Part shown: positions 54,105 to 63,896 of the stretch, piece by piece
Numbering within the stretch: position 1 is the first letter of the stretch
Layout of the letters: each line of letters opens with the position of its first letter
Assembly: GCF_902167635.1 (NCBI RefSeq)
Contig: NZ_CABHMS010000011.1
Coordinates: 153,252 to 217,251, forward strand
Direction: 5' to 3'
Origin: Chitinophaga vietnamensis
GTDB taxonomy: Bacteria > Bacteroidota > Bacteroidia > Chitinophagales > Chitinophagaceae
Length of the DNA: 64,000 nucleotides
The notes under the pieces: model-generated
Told to the model about the DNA's origin: nothing
Databases searched by the model: none
What the model saw: only the letters and a program-made list of their open reading frames with translations
Translations under genes and position numbers: made by a program

Positions 54105-57100
54105 TCAATTAACGGCTATACCCTTTGCCCTGCCGGCATGCTCCTTTTCCGCAGCATCGGCCTCTCCATTAAAGAAATGGTAGGGCTTGGGAGATATATA
54201 ATCCGCCGCATGCAGCTTGTGCACTTCGCTCCGTTTCATAAACAGCTTCAGGATCAGCACGAGGAAAGGCACATATTTCAGGCTGCGGGGCAGGTTATAT
54301 CTATCCAGCACATCGATGGAACGCTTGTTCATGGCGTACATCACAGGTACCAGGATCAGGGTGAGGAAGGTCGCAAAGACCAGACCGAACACCATGGTCC
54401 AGGCCAGCGGGCCCCAGAACGCTACGTTATCGCCACCGAAAAAGATATTCGGTTTGAAATGCGCGAACAGGCTCTCGAAGTCGATATTGAACCCGATCGC
54501 CAGCGGGATCAGGCCCAGGATGGCCGCAATCGCCGTGAGCAATACCGGCGTCATACGGGTTTTACCGGCTTCTACCACTGCATCATATACCGGCATATTT
54601 TGTTTCACCAGCAGGTCTGTGAACTCTACCAGCACGATACCATTACGCACCACGATGCCCGCGAGCGCCATAATACCCACACCGGTCATTACGATGGAGA
54701 TACTCATATTGAAGATGGCAAAGCCCAGGAATACCCCGATGATACTGAACAGGATCTCCATGAAGATGATCAGCGGGCGGCCAATAGAATTAAACTGCGT
54801 TACCATGATCATCAGGATCAGGCCGAAAGCGCCCAGCATGGCCATTCCCAGGAAGTTCATCGTTTCCTGCTGATCTTCCTGCTCGCCCGTCATCCTGATG
54901 GTAACGGTATTGGGATGACTGAAATCCTTGATGGCATTGGTGATCTTTTGTACCACCTCATTGGCATTGAAGCCGGTGAGTACGTTGGAATACAGCGTGA
55001 TCACACGTTTCTGGTCGATACGTTTGATACCGGCGTATGTATTGGAGTATTTGATATCCGCTACGGCCGACATAGGCACTTGCCTGATAGCGCCGCCCAT
55101 ATTCATATCGCGGTACACCAGGTTGAGGTTCATCAGGTTGTTGATGTTGTTACGCTGATCTTCCTGTAAACGAACCATGATCTTGTATTCGTCTTTTGCA
55201 TCACGGATCTTGGACGCCTCTGCGCCAAACAGCGCGGCACGCAGGGTAGTACCGATCATGCCGGTGGAAATACCTTCCTTGTTAGCACGTTCACGATCCA
55301 CATTCACCACTACTTCCGGTTTGTTATCTTCAAAGTCGCTCTTCAGCTCTTCCACGCCGCCGATCTGCAAAGAGTCGAGATAACGTTTAAGCCTAAACGA
55401 AGAACTGGTGAGATCATCGAAATTATCACCGGTGATTTCGATATTGATGGGTTTGCCGGTAGGAGGACCGCCCTGCTCCTGCTCTACCGTGATATTAGTG
55501 CCGGGAATGCCTTTCACTGCCTCGCGTATTTTATCGAGGTATTGTACAGTAGATTGCCCTTTACGTGCACCAAATTCCACAAAGGCCACGGTTACTTTAC
55601 CTTTCTGCGGCTGCGTGCTCATATCCATCTGTGAAGGATCGCCGGCGCCTTTGGCTACGTTAGAGATGATAGATTCCACAATCGGGTTATTAGCTCCTAC
55701 CACTTTAGTGATGCGGTTTTCCACGATATGCGTGATAGAATCTGTATACTTCTGGTCGGTACCGTTAGGCAACTCAATATAAGTATAGATGAAGTTAGGA
55801 TCGGCCTGTGGGAAGAACACTACTTTCGGGCTGCGTATAGCTGTTAGCATGATGCTGAATATGAGCAACCCGAAGGTACCTACCAGTATCCACACCGGGC
55901 GCCATCCAATGAGGCACCATTTGAGAACGCGCCTGTAGCGCTCCTGCACCTTGGGCCAGAACTTGTTCTGGAAATTGTACGCCACACCGCCCAGCCAGAA
56001 ACGTTCCAGCACGATCATCAGATAGAGGAAGATAGTGAAGTTGCCCACGCCCGGACTTCCGTTCGCATATCCGATAATAGCGATGAGCGCAAATACAGCG
56101 GTGAGTATCTTGAACTTGCGGTCGAACTTCGGTTTGGGATGGCCTTCGCCTTCGTGCTTCTCCATGAAATCCACGGCAAACACGGGGTTGATGATATAAG
56201 CCACTACCAGTGATGCACCCAGTGTGGTGATCAGCGTTACCGGCAGGTAGAACATGAATTTACCAATTACGCCGGGCCAGAACAGCAGCGGCACAAATGG
56301 CGCCAGCACCGTGAGGGTTCCCGACAATACCGGCAGGAATACCTCTCCGGCCGCTATTTTGGCGGCTTTCACGATGCCGAGGTCGTGCCGTTCCTGGAAG
56401 ATACGATGCACGTTTTCTATCACCACAATCGCATCATCCACCACGATGCCCAATGCCAGCAGGAAGGAAAACAGCACCATCATGTTGAGCGTGAAGCCAT
56501 AGACAGGCATCAGCAGGAAGGCAATGAACATGGAGATGGGCACGGAAAGCGCTACGAAGATGGCATTTACGGCGCCCATGAAGAACATGAGGATCACCGT
56601 TACCAGCAAGAAACCGATGATGATCGTGTTGATCAGGTCGTGCAGGGTAACGCGGGTAGATTTAGACTGATCCGCAGTGATGGTCACATTCAGGTTCTTG
56701 GGGAAGTAATTCTTCTCCATATCTTCCTTGATCTCGCGGATCTTGTCGGAAGCGTCAATGAGGTTTTTACCGCTTTGTTTGATCACGTTGAGAGTGATCA
56801 CATTTTTACCGCCGAGGCGTGCATAGCTTTCCTGTTCGAGGAAACCATCTTTCACTTCGGCTACATCGCGGAGGTACACGGTGGCGCCGGATTGGCCGCG
56901 CACAATGATGTTGGCGATCTTGTTGGGATCTTTATATTCTCCCTTTACACTGAGCGTGCGTTTTTGTCCGTCCATGGATACGAGACCGCCGGAGATGGTG
57001 ATGTTCTCGCCCTGTATCGCCTGGATGATATCGGAGAAGGCGATCTTGGCGGCATCCATCTTGTATTTATCTACATTGATCTGTATCTCTCGTTCCAGCT

Positions 57101-57656
57101 CCCCTACCAGATCTACACGGGTGATTTCATTGAGCGCCTCGATGCGGTCTTTCATATCATCTGCATAACGTTTTAATGTTTGCAGGTCGAAATCACCGGA
57201 GAGGTTGACGTTCATGATAGGGATCTGTGATACGTCTATCTTCACGATCTGTGGCTCCTGTGTGAGGTTGTTGGGCAGGTCTTTCTTCGCGTCGTCCACT
57301 TTTTCCCTTACGCGCTGGCGGGCTGCTTCAATATCTTCATTCGCATTAAATTCGATGGTGATCATGGAGAAATCCTGCATGGAGGTACTCTTGATCTTCT
57401 TCACACCGGCGATACCGTTCAATTGTTTTTCGATCGGCTTGGTGACCAGTGTTTCCATATCTTCCGGTGAGGTACCGGCATTGACGGTATTGATGAAGAA
57501 CTGCGGGAATACGACTTCCGGGAACTGTTCCTTGGGCAGACTGATATACGACAGCACACCGGCGAGCGCGATAATAATGGTGGCCACATAAATGCTCACC
57601 TTATTATCGATGGCCCAACTGGTGGGTTTAAATTCTTTATTGAGATTGTCTTGCAT
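54105..57656 (-). CDS. RND multidrug efflux pump, inner-membrane subunit (AcrB/MexB-like)
   Basis: 1183-aa proton-driven transporter, last gene of the operon. Features: N-terminal helix then the periplasmic domain start PKEQFPEVVFPQFFINTVNAGTSPEDMETLVTKPIEKQL (in parts), the GIVVDDAIVVIENVHR segment in helix 4 with the essential proton-relay Asp pair, the second periplasmic loop, and the second helical bundle (FLTLILVPVMYAM). It is longer than E. coli AcrB (1049 aa) by extra internal and C-terminal residues. Substrate range unknown. Follows the adaptor gene by 15 bases. Confidence 0.93.
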   Translation of the reverse strand: MQDNLNKEFKPTSWAIDNKVSIYVATIIIALAGVLSYISLPKEQFPEVVFPQFFINTVNAGTSPEDMETLVTKPIEKQLNGIAGVKKIKSTSMQDFSMITIEFNANEDIEAARQRVREKVDDAKKDLPNNLTQEPQIVKIDVSQIPIMNVNLSGDFDLQTLKRYADDMKDRIEALNEITRVDLVGELEREIQINVDKYKMDAAKIAFSDIIQAIQGENITISGGLVSMDGQKRTLSVKGEYKDPNKIANIIVRGQSGATVYLRDVAEVKDGFLEQESYARLGGKNVITLNVIKQSGKNLIDASDKIREIKEDMEKNYFPKNLNVTITADQSKSTRVTLHDLINTIIIGFLLVTVILMFFMGAVNAIFVALSVPISMFIAFLLMPVYGFTLNMMVLFSFLLALGIVVDDAIVVIENVHRIFQERHDLGIVKAAKIAAGEVFLPVLSGTLTVLAPFVPLLFWPGVIGKFMFYLPVTLITTLGASLVVAYIINPVFAVDFMEKHEGEGHPKPKFDRKFKILTAVFALIAIIGYANGSPGVGNFTIFLYLMIVLERFWLGGVAYNFQNKFWPKVQERYRRVLKWCLIGWRPVWILVGTFGLLIFSIMLTAIRSPKVVFFPQADPNFIYTYIELPNGTDQKYTDSITHIVENRITKVVGANNPIVESIISNVAKGAGDPSQMDMSTQPQKGKVTVAFVEFGARKGQSTVQYLDKIREAVKGIPGTNITVEQEQGGPPTGKPINIEITGDNFDDLTSSSFRLKRYLDSLQIGGVEELKSDFEDNKPEVVVNVDRERANKEGISTGMIGTTLRAALFGAEASKIRDAKDEYKIMVRLQEDQRNNINNLMNLNLVYRDMNMGGAIRQVPMSAVADIKYSNTYAGIKRIDQKRVITLYSNVLTGFNANEVVQKITNAIKDFSHPNTVTIRMTGEQEDQQETMNFLGMAMLGAFGLILMIMVTQFNSIGRPLIIFMEILFSIIGVFLGFAIFNMSISIVMTGVGIMALAGIVVRNGIVLVEFTDLLVKQNMPVYDAVVEAGKTRMTPVLLTAIAAILGLIPLAIGFNIDFESLFAHFKPNIFFGGDNVAFWGPLAWTMVFGLVFATFLTLILVPVMYAMNKRSIDVLDRYNLPRSLKYVPFLVLILKLFMKRSEVHKLHAADYISPKPYHFFNGEADAAEKEHAGRAKGIAVN

Positions 57657-57671
57657 AAACCTGTTTTTTAC

Positions 57672-58793
57672 TTATGATTTGATCAGGTCATTATCATTCA
57701 GGCCCTGGAATCCGGTGGTGACGATCTTTTCGCCTGCTTTGAGGCCGCTGGTAATTTCTGCTTTATCGTTATAGGTGCGGCCGATTTCGATATTGCGGCG
57801 TTGCGCTACCATTTTGCCGTTGTTGCTGCCGGCAACGATCACGTAAGGTTTTCCGGATGCGTATTGGATCACGCCTACCGGTATCACGATGGCATTGTTG
57901 GCGCTGTAATCGATGATACGGATGCGTGCGATCATGTTAGGACGCAGTGCAGGATCGGGTTTCAGCGGCACTTCTACGGTGATGGTGCGGCTGAGCGGAT
58001 CGATGGTGCGGGAAGAGAAACCGATATTGGTACGCAGTTCCCTGTTCACATCCGGGAAGGTGATGATCACCGGGTTATTAGGTTTGATCAGACCGGCATA
58101 GGCTTCCGCTACGTTGGCGGTTACTTTCAGGTTATTGGTATTTACCACGCGGAAGGCGGGTACGCCGGGCATGGCATTGTCGCCGATCTTTGCGATCACG
58201 GCATCCACTACACCGCTGATCGGTGCGATGATGCGGGTTTGCGACAGCTGGTCCTCCAAGGTGGCCATCTTTTTCTCCAGGGCTTCTTTCTGGTTTTTGG
58301 CGTTGAGGTATTGTACTTCAGAGCCGATCTGTTGTGACCAGAGGTTCTTTTGCTTTTCGTAGAGGACATTGGCGAGTTCCATCTGGGTGCGGAGTTCGGC
58401 CACATTGGCTTTCAGCACCTGGTCGTCGACCTGCGCGAGGGCTTGTCCCTGGCTCACGTGCTGGCCTTCTTTCACGTAGATGGCGGTGATCACGCCTGGT
58501 ACGCGACTGGTGGCGTTCACGTTATCGCGTGCGTCGATGTCGCCTTGTACGTCGATGTAGTGTTCAAACACGGTGTCTCTGACATCGGCCACCACCACGT
58601 CTTTCATCTTCGCGATCGTATCTACCTTACCGATCGATTTTTCGAGGGCAGCGATCTTCTTATCAACTTCGTCGTTGTATTTGGCTTTCTCCTGTTTGAG
58701 TTTTTCGAGTTCCTGTTCCTTGTTTACTTTTCCGCCGCAAGCCGCCAGGATAACAGTGGTGAGCGGTATCAGGAAAAAATATTTTTTATTCAT
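57672..58793 (-). CDS. RND efflux periplasmic adaptor (membrane-fusion lipoprotein)
   Basis: 373-aa membrane-fusion protein linking pump and outer-membrane channel. Lipoprotein signal (TTVILAAC, Cys 19). Coiled-coil region at the start (KVNKEQELEKLKQEKAKYND), lipoyl-like half-motifs (GVITAIYVKEGQHVSQGQALAQVD; RIIAPISGVVDAVIAKIGD in parts), hairpin helices, then beta-barrel and membrane-proximal domains (NIEIGRTYNDKAEITSGLKAGEKIVTTG in parts). The N-terminal extra coiled coil before the lipoyl domain is somewhat unusual. Gene order places it between TolC-like and pump genes. Confidence 0.93.
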   Translation of the reverse strand: MNKKYFFLIPLTTVILAACGGKVNKEQELEKLKQEKAKYNDEVDKKIAALEKSIGKVDTIAKMKDVVVADVRDTVFEHYIDVQGDIDARDNVNATSRVPGVITAIYVKEGQHVSQGQALAQVDDQVLKANVAELRTQMELANVLYEKQKNLWSQQIGSEVQYLNAKNQKEALEKKMATLEDQLSQTRIIAPISGVVDAVIAKIGDNAMPGVPAFRVVNTNNLKVTANVAEAYAGLIKPNNPVIITFPDVNRELRTNIGFSSRTIDPLSRTITVEVPLKPDPALRPNMIARIRIIDYSANNAIVIPVGVIQYASGKPYVIVAGSNNGKMVAQRRNIEIGRTYNDKAEITSGLKAGEKIVTTGFQGLNDNDLIKS

Positions 58794-58826
58794 ATCGTTA
58801 GTAGTAAAAGGTGATAGAATGGCTGT

Positions 58827-60185
58827 TTACAATTTACCGTATGCTTTGAGCAGATCAATTTTCGCCACGATCGCGTTGAAGAGCGCGGTGAAATAATTAT
58901 TCTGCGCGGTGAGCAGGTCGTTTTCAGCGGTGGTCATTTCCAGGCTGGAACCCACGCCCTCCCTGTATTTGATCCTGGTGGTATTATAAACGTCTTGTGC
59001 CAGGTTCATATTTTTTTCCTGTGATTGCAGGGTGAGCACGTTGTTGCGGAAGGTGGATGATGACTGTTCGCGTTCCAGGTCGATGGCGAGTTTCAGGGTT
59101 TCGATGGCCACTTCATTTTTCTTGACGGCGAGGAAAGCCTGATCTACCTGGCGACGGCGCTGGAATCCGGTAAAGATGGGCACAGACAGGTTCAGGCCGG
59201 TGTTGACATAACCATACCACATCTGGTTCTGGAAATAGTCGAACTGGCTGGAACCTCGCAGTGCGCCGGTGGCGGCGAAGAGTTGCAGGGAAGGAAGGCC
59301 TTTCATTTTGTATCTTTTCAGATCGTATTCATTGGCTTTCTTCTGTGTTTGCAACAGCTTGTATTCGATGCGCTGGGAATAGTCGAAGTTATCGGTATCG
59401 AGCACATCTGCTACCACTTGCGCCGTAGAGAGTGTATCCGTTAACGTTATAGGCTGTTTAATAGGCATGCCCATCTGGTATTTCAGGGCGGCGAGGCCTA
59501 ATTCCACCAGGTTGTTGAGTTTTGTTTGTTCTGTTTGCAGGTTGGTATATTGCACTACCAGTCGGTCTACATCCAGTTTTTCGACGAGGCCGTTCTTATA
59601 CGTTTCTTTGGTATCGCTCAATAGTTTTCCAAGCGTAGCGAGGTTGTCGTTGAGAATACTGAGTGCCTTGCGGGCGGACAGCACATTATAATAGGCTTTA
59701 TAGACGTCTGTTTTCACGTCTATTTCAGACTTTTTCACATTTTGTTTCACCAGTTCTTCCAGTGTTTTACGGGCTTGCAGGGCCACGAGTACGCTGGGAT
59801 CGAAGAGGGTTTGTGTGAGCCTTACTTCGCCCACGAGGTTATGGGGCAGCTGGAAACTCACGACCGTAAAGGAATCTTTCGGGAGGCCGAAGTTCCTCAT
59901 GTTGAACATCTGTTTCTGGATGATCGGATTGTATTGGTATTGGCCGGTACCGTTTACAGCAGGGAGGGCCATGCCGCTTACTTCCTTGTTTTTGGCCAGC
60001 TGGATCAGTTCATCCAGTTTGGCGGTTCTCACGGTAGCCTGATTGGCCAGTGCATAGTCGACCGCTTCCCTGGCCGACAGCCGTACCGGCTCAGCGGATA
60101 CTGCCTGCTGGGCGCGGGTGAGCGTGGCCAGCGACAGCAGCCACACCGTTAATGCCATACTGGTGAGCCTTTGAATGAATAGCAT
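58827..60185 (-). CDS. TolC-family outer-membrane efflux channel
   Basis: 452-aa outer-membrane factor. Signal peptide (SMALTVWLLSLATLTRAQQ), then two repeated OEP domains of long helices and barrel strands. Typical landmarks: LSAREAVDYALANQATVRTAKL, LTQTLFDPSVLVALQARKTL, KNGLVEKLDVDRLVVQYTNLQ, NTGLNLSVPIFTGFQRRRQV and KYREGVGSSLEMTTAENDLLTAQNNY (in parts). Partner of the adjacent adaptor and RND pump. Three bases after the regulator's stop codon. Confidence 0.93.
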   Translation of the reverse strand: MLFIQRLTSMALTVWLLSLATLTRAQQAVSAEPVRLSAREAVDYALANQATVRTAKLDELIQLAKNKEVSGMALPAVNGTGQYQYNPIIQKQMFNMRNFGLPKDSFTVVSFQLPHNLVGEVRLTQTLFDPSVLVALQARKTLEELVKQNVKKSEIDVKTDVYKAYYNVLSARKALSILNDNLATLGKLLSDTKETYKNGLVEKLDVDRLVVQYTNLQTEQTKLNNLVELGLAALKYQMGMPIKQPITLTDTLSTAQVVADVLDTDNFDYSQRIEYKLLQTQKKANEYDLKRYKMKGLPSLQLFAATGALRGSSQFDYFQNQMWYGYVNTGLNLSVPIFTGFQRRRQVDQAFLAVKKNEVAIETLKLAIDLEREQSSSTFRNNVLTLQSQEKNMNLAQDVYNTTRIKYREGVGSSLEMTTAENDLLTAQNNYFTALFNAIVAKIDLLKAYGKL

Positions 60186-60188
60186 AGT

Positions 60189-60800
60189 TTATTTGTTTTG
60201 CGATAGTTGTTTATATTTTTCAATGAGTTTGTATCCTTTTGAAGAAGCCACTCCATATAAAAAATTTTCGAGCAACACTTTCGTCACTTTGTTCATATCG
60301 AAGGCGCCTGGAAATACATCGGGCTGGAAGGCGAGCATACAGGCGTGGATGCGGTATTGCGTAAGTATCTGGATCTCGATGTCCGTCCGGTACAATCCTT
60401 CCTGGATGCCGCGTTCCAGGTTTTCACGGATCATGGCCGCCAGTTGTTTGTGTTGATAATCCAGAAAGGCCTGGTAGGCTTTTGCATGGAATTTCTGCAA
60501 GTCGAGGATGATGACCGGGTTCATGTTACGCAGGCGGCGATCGATCATGTCCATGACAAGAAACATTTCGTCGATAGCATCTTTTGATTGATCGCGGTTG
60601 CTTACACCTTCCTTATGAATCTCCTTAATAAATCCGTCTATGGTTTGTGTAACCATATCGTCTTTGTCGGTGAAGTGAGCATACAATGTTTTTTTGGAAA
60701 TGCCCATTCTTTCCGCAATATCATCCATGGTGATAGACCTTGTGCCGAACTGGCGAAAGAGGCTGAAAGCCGTATCCATGATGCGTTCCTGTACTTCCAT
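60189..60800 (-). CDS. TetR/AcrR-family regulator of the RND operon
   Basis: 203-aa repressor. N-terminal helix-turn-helix (FRQFGTRSITMDDIAERMGISKKTLYAHFTDKDDM in parts) and a helical C-terminal effector domain. It is the first gene of the four-gene operon it probably controls. Start MEVQERIMDTAF is chosen over an upstream ATG, because the predicted transcription start lies downstream of that codon. An inverted repeat inside the promoter is the probable operator, so autoregulation and control of the pump are inferred. Confidence 0.92.
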   Translation of the reverse strand: MEVQERIMDTAFSLFRQFGTRSITMDDIAERMGISKKTLYAHFTDKDDMVTQTIDGFIKEIHKEGVSNRDQSKDAIDEMFLVMDMIDRRLRNMNPVIILDLQKFHAKAYQAFLDYQHKQLAAMIRENLERGIQEGLYRTDIEIQILTQYRIHACMLAFQPDVFPGAFDMNKVTKVLLENFLYGVASSKGYKLIEKYKQLSQNK

Positions 60801-60836
60801 AGTGTTAACTTCAATAACGGATTTTGCTATGCAGAA

Positions 60837-60867
60837 CAAAACTATGGAAACTTTTTAAACCACCAAA
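60837..60867 (-). promoter_or_regulatory. Promoter of the tetR-RND operon
   Basis: On the minus strand TTTG (60864-60867) is followed by 19 bases and TAGTTTTG (60837-60844), an exact match to the Bacteroidota -33/-7 consensus. Predicted leader is about 30 bases. Confidence 0.75.
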
Positions 60868-60874
60868 GTTTCCA
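60845..60874. promoter_or_regulatory. Probable TetR operator
   Basis: Perfect 10-base inverted repeat TGGAAACTTT-N10-AAAGTTTCCA spanning the promoter: one arm abuts the -7 box, the other overlaps the -33 box. Occupancy by a TetR dimer would block the polymerase. Confidence 0.7.
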
Positions 60875-60971
60875 GTATTATTTTTTTATATGTAGCAACA
60901 TATATTATCATCGGGTTAAAAGCTGGCGCCTTTGCGCATTATTGAGTAATTTGCCTCCTCAATTCTGAACC

Positions 60972-61580
60972 ATGTCGCCAAAGCTTAAATTCAAAGTATT
61001 CGCGTCGCGCCTGTTGCGTTATTTTTTTCAGGGATTGCTGATCCTGGCGCCGATTGGTATCACTGCACTTACCTTGTATTGGGCATTTGTAACGATAGAT
61101 AATATTATACCCAAAGAGATGCTTCCAGGCGATACCTCTTTTAATTTCCTGCGATACAAAGGCGTGGGATTTGTGCTGGTATTGCTTTTGGTGGTGATCG
61201 TGGGTTATCTCAGTTCTTCGTTTATCATCGGCCGCATCTTTGATTTGTTTGATCATTTATTGGAGCGTACGCCTTTCATTAAATATATCTATACTTCTAT
61301 TAAAGATGTGTTTGATGCATTTGTGGGCGAGAAGAAAAAATTTGATCACCCGGTATTGGTGCAGATCTATGGTGTAGATGTTTGGGAGATGGGATTTATT
61401 ACACAGACGGATGTGAGCAATTTCGGGCTGGAAGGCTATATGGCGGTATATGTGCCGCATGCCTATGCCATCACGGGCAAGGTGTTTATGGTGCCGAAGG
61501 AGAAGGTAAAACCGCTGGAAAATATTTCTGCGGGAGATGCGATGAAATTTGCGGTGAGTGGCGGCGTTACCAATATCTGA
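60972..61580 (+). CDS. DUF502-family membrane protein
   Basis: 202-aa inner-membrane protein with two helices near the N-terminus (GLLILAPIGITALTLYWAF and GFVLVLLLVVIVGYLSSSF), then a soluble domain: LLERTPFIKYIYTSIKDVFDAF (in parts) and VYVPHAYAITGKVFMVPKEKV. This matches DUF502, widespread and uncharacterised in bacteria and plants (COV-like). Upstream it is divergent from the RND regulator gene. Confidence 0.9.
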   Translation: MSPKLKFKVFASRLLRYFFQGLLILAPIGITALTLYWAFVTIDNIIPKEMLPGDTSFNFLRYKGVGFVLVLLLVVIVGYLSSSFIIGRIFDLFDHLLERTPFIKYIYTSIKDVFDAFVGEKKKFDHPVLVQIYGVDVWEMGFITQTDVSNFGLEGYMAVYVPHAYAITGKVFMVPKEKVKPLENISAGDAMKFAVSGGVTNI

Positions 61581-61649
61581 TGTTGTTAACATCTGCTAAA
61601 GCAAAGCAGTGTTGACATTGCCATAAATTCGGGTCCAAAAATTTTTCAC

Positions 61650-62624
61650 ATGTTAACCCGGACCCATATACGAATTTTTCTCGTGACTTTATTATTGATC
61701 CCTGCGGAAGCCCGTTCCTGGGGCTTTTTCGCGCATCAGCGCATTAACCGGCTGGCGGTGTTCTGTTTGCCGCCGGAGATGATGATCCTGTACAAGCCGC
61801 AACTGGAGTACCTGACGGTACATGCTACTGACCCTGACAAGCGCCGGTATATGGTAGCAGCAGAGGGTGCGCGGCATTTTATTGACATCGACCTGTACGA
61901 CCGGCCGCCTTACGCCCATATCCCGCGCAGCTGGGATTCCGCGGTGGCGCTGTATTCCATGGATTCGTTGCAACGCAATGGCATCCTGCCCTGGCACCTG
62001 GAAAAGATGATGGCTATGCTCACCAAGGCTTTCCGCGAAAAGGACCAGCAGAAGATATTGCGGTTCTCGGCTGAAATAGGCCACTACATGGCCGATGCGC
62101 ATGTGCCTTTGCATGCCTGCTCCAATCACAACGGGCAGTTCACGGGGCAGCAGGGTATCCACGGGCTGTGGGAGTCGCGCATACCGGAGCTGCTGGCGGA
62201 TGAGCAGTTTGATTACTGGGCGGGCAAGGCCTCCTATGTGCCGAAGCTGCGCGCGTGGTACTGGCGGATTGTAACGGAGAGCGGTCTTGCGGCAGACACC
62301 GTATTGAAACAGGAAAAAATGCTCAGTTTGCAATTTCCATTGTCACAGCGTTTCGCCTATGAAACAAAAAATGGTGTGTTGATAAAGAATTATTCCGCGG
62401 CCTATGCCACTGCCTATAACCGGTCCTTGGGCGACATGGTGGCCCGGCGAATGAAATGTGCGATCGCAGCAGTAGCCTCCTGCTGGTACACCGCATGGGT
62501 CAATGCAGGGCAGCCGCCCCTGCATGTACTAAACGATACAATGCCCACTGCTGAAGCATTACAGGAATATCGCCATTTGCAGGAACAGTGGATACACGGC
62601 CAGATCAAAGGCAGAGAAGAATAG
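61650..62624 (+). CDS. Zinc-dependent phospholipase C / S1-P1 nuclease-like protein
   Basis: 324-aa secreted protein. The signal peptide ends ...EARS and the mature chain would begin with Trp (WGFFAHQRIN), and in this superfamily the N-terminal Trp coordinates zinc. Other ligands follow in the expected order: His in FFAHQ, Asp in ATDPDKR, His in ARHFIDID, then GHYMADAHVPLHA and HGLWESRIPE. It therefore likely holds a tri-zinc site and hydrolyses phospholipids or nucleic acids; which one is not decidable here. A C-terminal helix region (SWNAG-type, CWYTAWVNAGQP) ends the chain. Confidence 0.8.
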   Translation: MLTRTHIRIFLVTLLLIPAEARSWGFFAHQRINRLAVFCLPPEMMILYKPQLEYLTVHATDPDKRRYMVAAEGARHFIDIDLYDRPPYAHIPRSWDSAVALYSMDSLQRNGILPWHLEKMMAMLTKAFREKDQQKILRFSAEIGHYMADAHVPLHACSNHNGQFTGQQGIHGLWESRIPELLADEQFDYWAGKASYVPKLRAWYWRIVTESGLAADTVLKQEKMLSLQFPLSQRFAYETKNGVLIKNYSAAYATAYNRSLGDMVARRMKCAIAAVASCWYTAWVNAGQPPLHVLNDTMPTAEALQEYRHLQEQWIHGQIKGREE

Positions 62625-62672
62625 TGTATTTAAAATATTTACAGCAATACTACTATTTTAGAAAAGATATTT

Positions 62673-62680
62673 TATCTTTG
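62673..62680 (+). promoter_or_regulatory. Candidate -7 element for serC
   Basis: TATCTTTG matches TAnnTTTG, with the serC start 137 bases downstream. No good -33 at the right distance, so support is weak. Confidence 0.3.
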
Positions 62681-62817
62681 CCATCACTATCTTTTAGCCT
62701 ATCCTACACCACGCGCCTTACAGGTTTTAAAATGCCCGTGCCGTTTTTTTTCCGTTTCCTTAGAAAAACCAAAACAAAGTGGAAAGATCAAAAAATGAAT
62801 TTAATCTAGATCGCAAC

Positions 62818-63888
62818 ATGAAGGTGCACAATTTTAACGCAGGTCCTTCTGTATTACCTAACGAGGTATTGTACAAAGCCAGCAAAGCGCTAATCGACTT
62901 TGAGGGGACGGGTATGTCCATACTGGAGATCGGCCATAGAACAGAACCGTTTGTAGCGGTAATGGACGAGGCCCGCAGGCTGGTGAAGGAACTGATGCAG
63001 CTTGATGATGATTTTGAAGTGCTGTTTTTACATGGTGGCGCTACCACCCAGTTTATGCAGGTACCTATGAACCTTCTGGAAAATGGTGATACTGCTGCCT
63101 ATGTAGATACCGGCGTTTGGTCCAACAAGGCTATCAAAGAAGCCAAATTGTTCGGCTACGTAGATGTAGTGGCCAGCTCCAAAGAAAGCAATTATAATCA
63201 CATCCCCAAACAATTTACAATTCCGCCGCAGGCCAGCTACCTGCACATTACTACTAACAATACCATCTATGGTACACAGTGGCACATGACTCCTGTTACC
63301 GATGTTCCATTGATAGCAGATATGAGCAGCGATATCCTGAGCCGCAGCATGGACTTCAACAAGTTCTCGCTGATCTATGCAGGCGTGCAGAAGAACATGG
63401 GCGCCGCCGGCGCTACCATGGTGGCCATCCGCAAAAGTATGCTGGGCAAAGTAAGCCGCAAAATCCCGTCTATACTGGACTATAAGAACCATATAGAAAA
63501 TGGCTCCATGCTCAACACACCACCGGTATTTGCCGTATATATCTCCATGCTCACACTTCGCTGGCTCAAAGAACAGGGAGGCGTTAGCGCTATCGAGAAG
63601 ATCAACGACAAAAAAGCTGCGCTGCTCTACGACGAAATCGACCACAACCCGCTGTTCCGCGGCACCGTTGTGAAAGAAGACCGCAGCAAAATGAACGCCT
63701 GCTTCATCATGGATAAACCGGAAATGGAAGAAGAATTCCTGAAGTTCTGCAAGAAAGAGGATATCGTTGGCATCAAAGGCCATCGCCTCTCCGGCGGATT
63801 CCGCGTATCCATGTACAACGCGCTTCCTTATGAAAGCGTAGAAGTAATGGTAGAAGCAATGAAGTATTTCAGCCTGAAAAAAGCATAA
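62818..63888 (+). CDS. serC: Phosphoserine aminotransferase
   Basis: PLP aminotransferase making phosphoserine from 3-phosphohydroxypyruvate and glutamate, in serine biosynthesis. Landmarks: NFNAGPSVLPNEVL, GHRTEPF, LFLHGGATTQFMQVPMNLL, MSSDILSRSMD, the PLP-Lys in YAGVQKNMGAAG and IKGHRLSGGFRVSMYNALP. 356 aa from MKVHNFNAG. A 13-codon upstream extension is rejected. A long palindrome follows its stop codon. Confidence 0.96.
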   Translation: MKVHNFNAGPSVLPNEVLYKASKALIDFEGTGMSILEIGHRTEPFVAVMDEARRLVKELMQLDDDFEVLFLHGGATTQFMQVPMNLLENGDTAAYVDTGVWSNKAIKEAKLFGYVDVVASSKESNYNHIPKQFTIPPQASYLHITTNNTIYGTQWHMTPVTDVPLIADMSSDILSRSMDFNKFSLIYAGVQKNMGAAGATMVAIRKSMLGKVSRKIPSILDYKNHIENGSMLNTPPVFAVYISMLTLRWLKEQGGVSAIEKINDKKAALLYDEIDHNPLFRGTVVKEDRSKMNACFIMDKPEMEEEFLKFCKKEDIVGIKGHRLSGGFRVSMYNALPYESVEVMVEAMKYFSLKKA

Positions 63889-63896
63889 GATATAAG

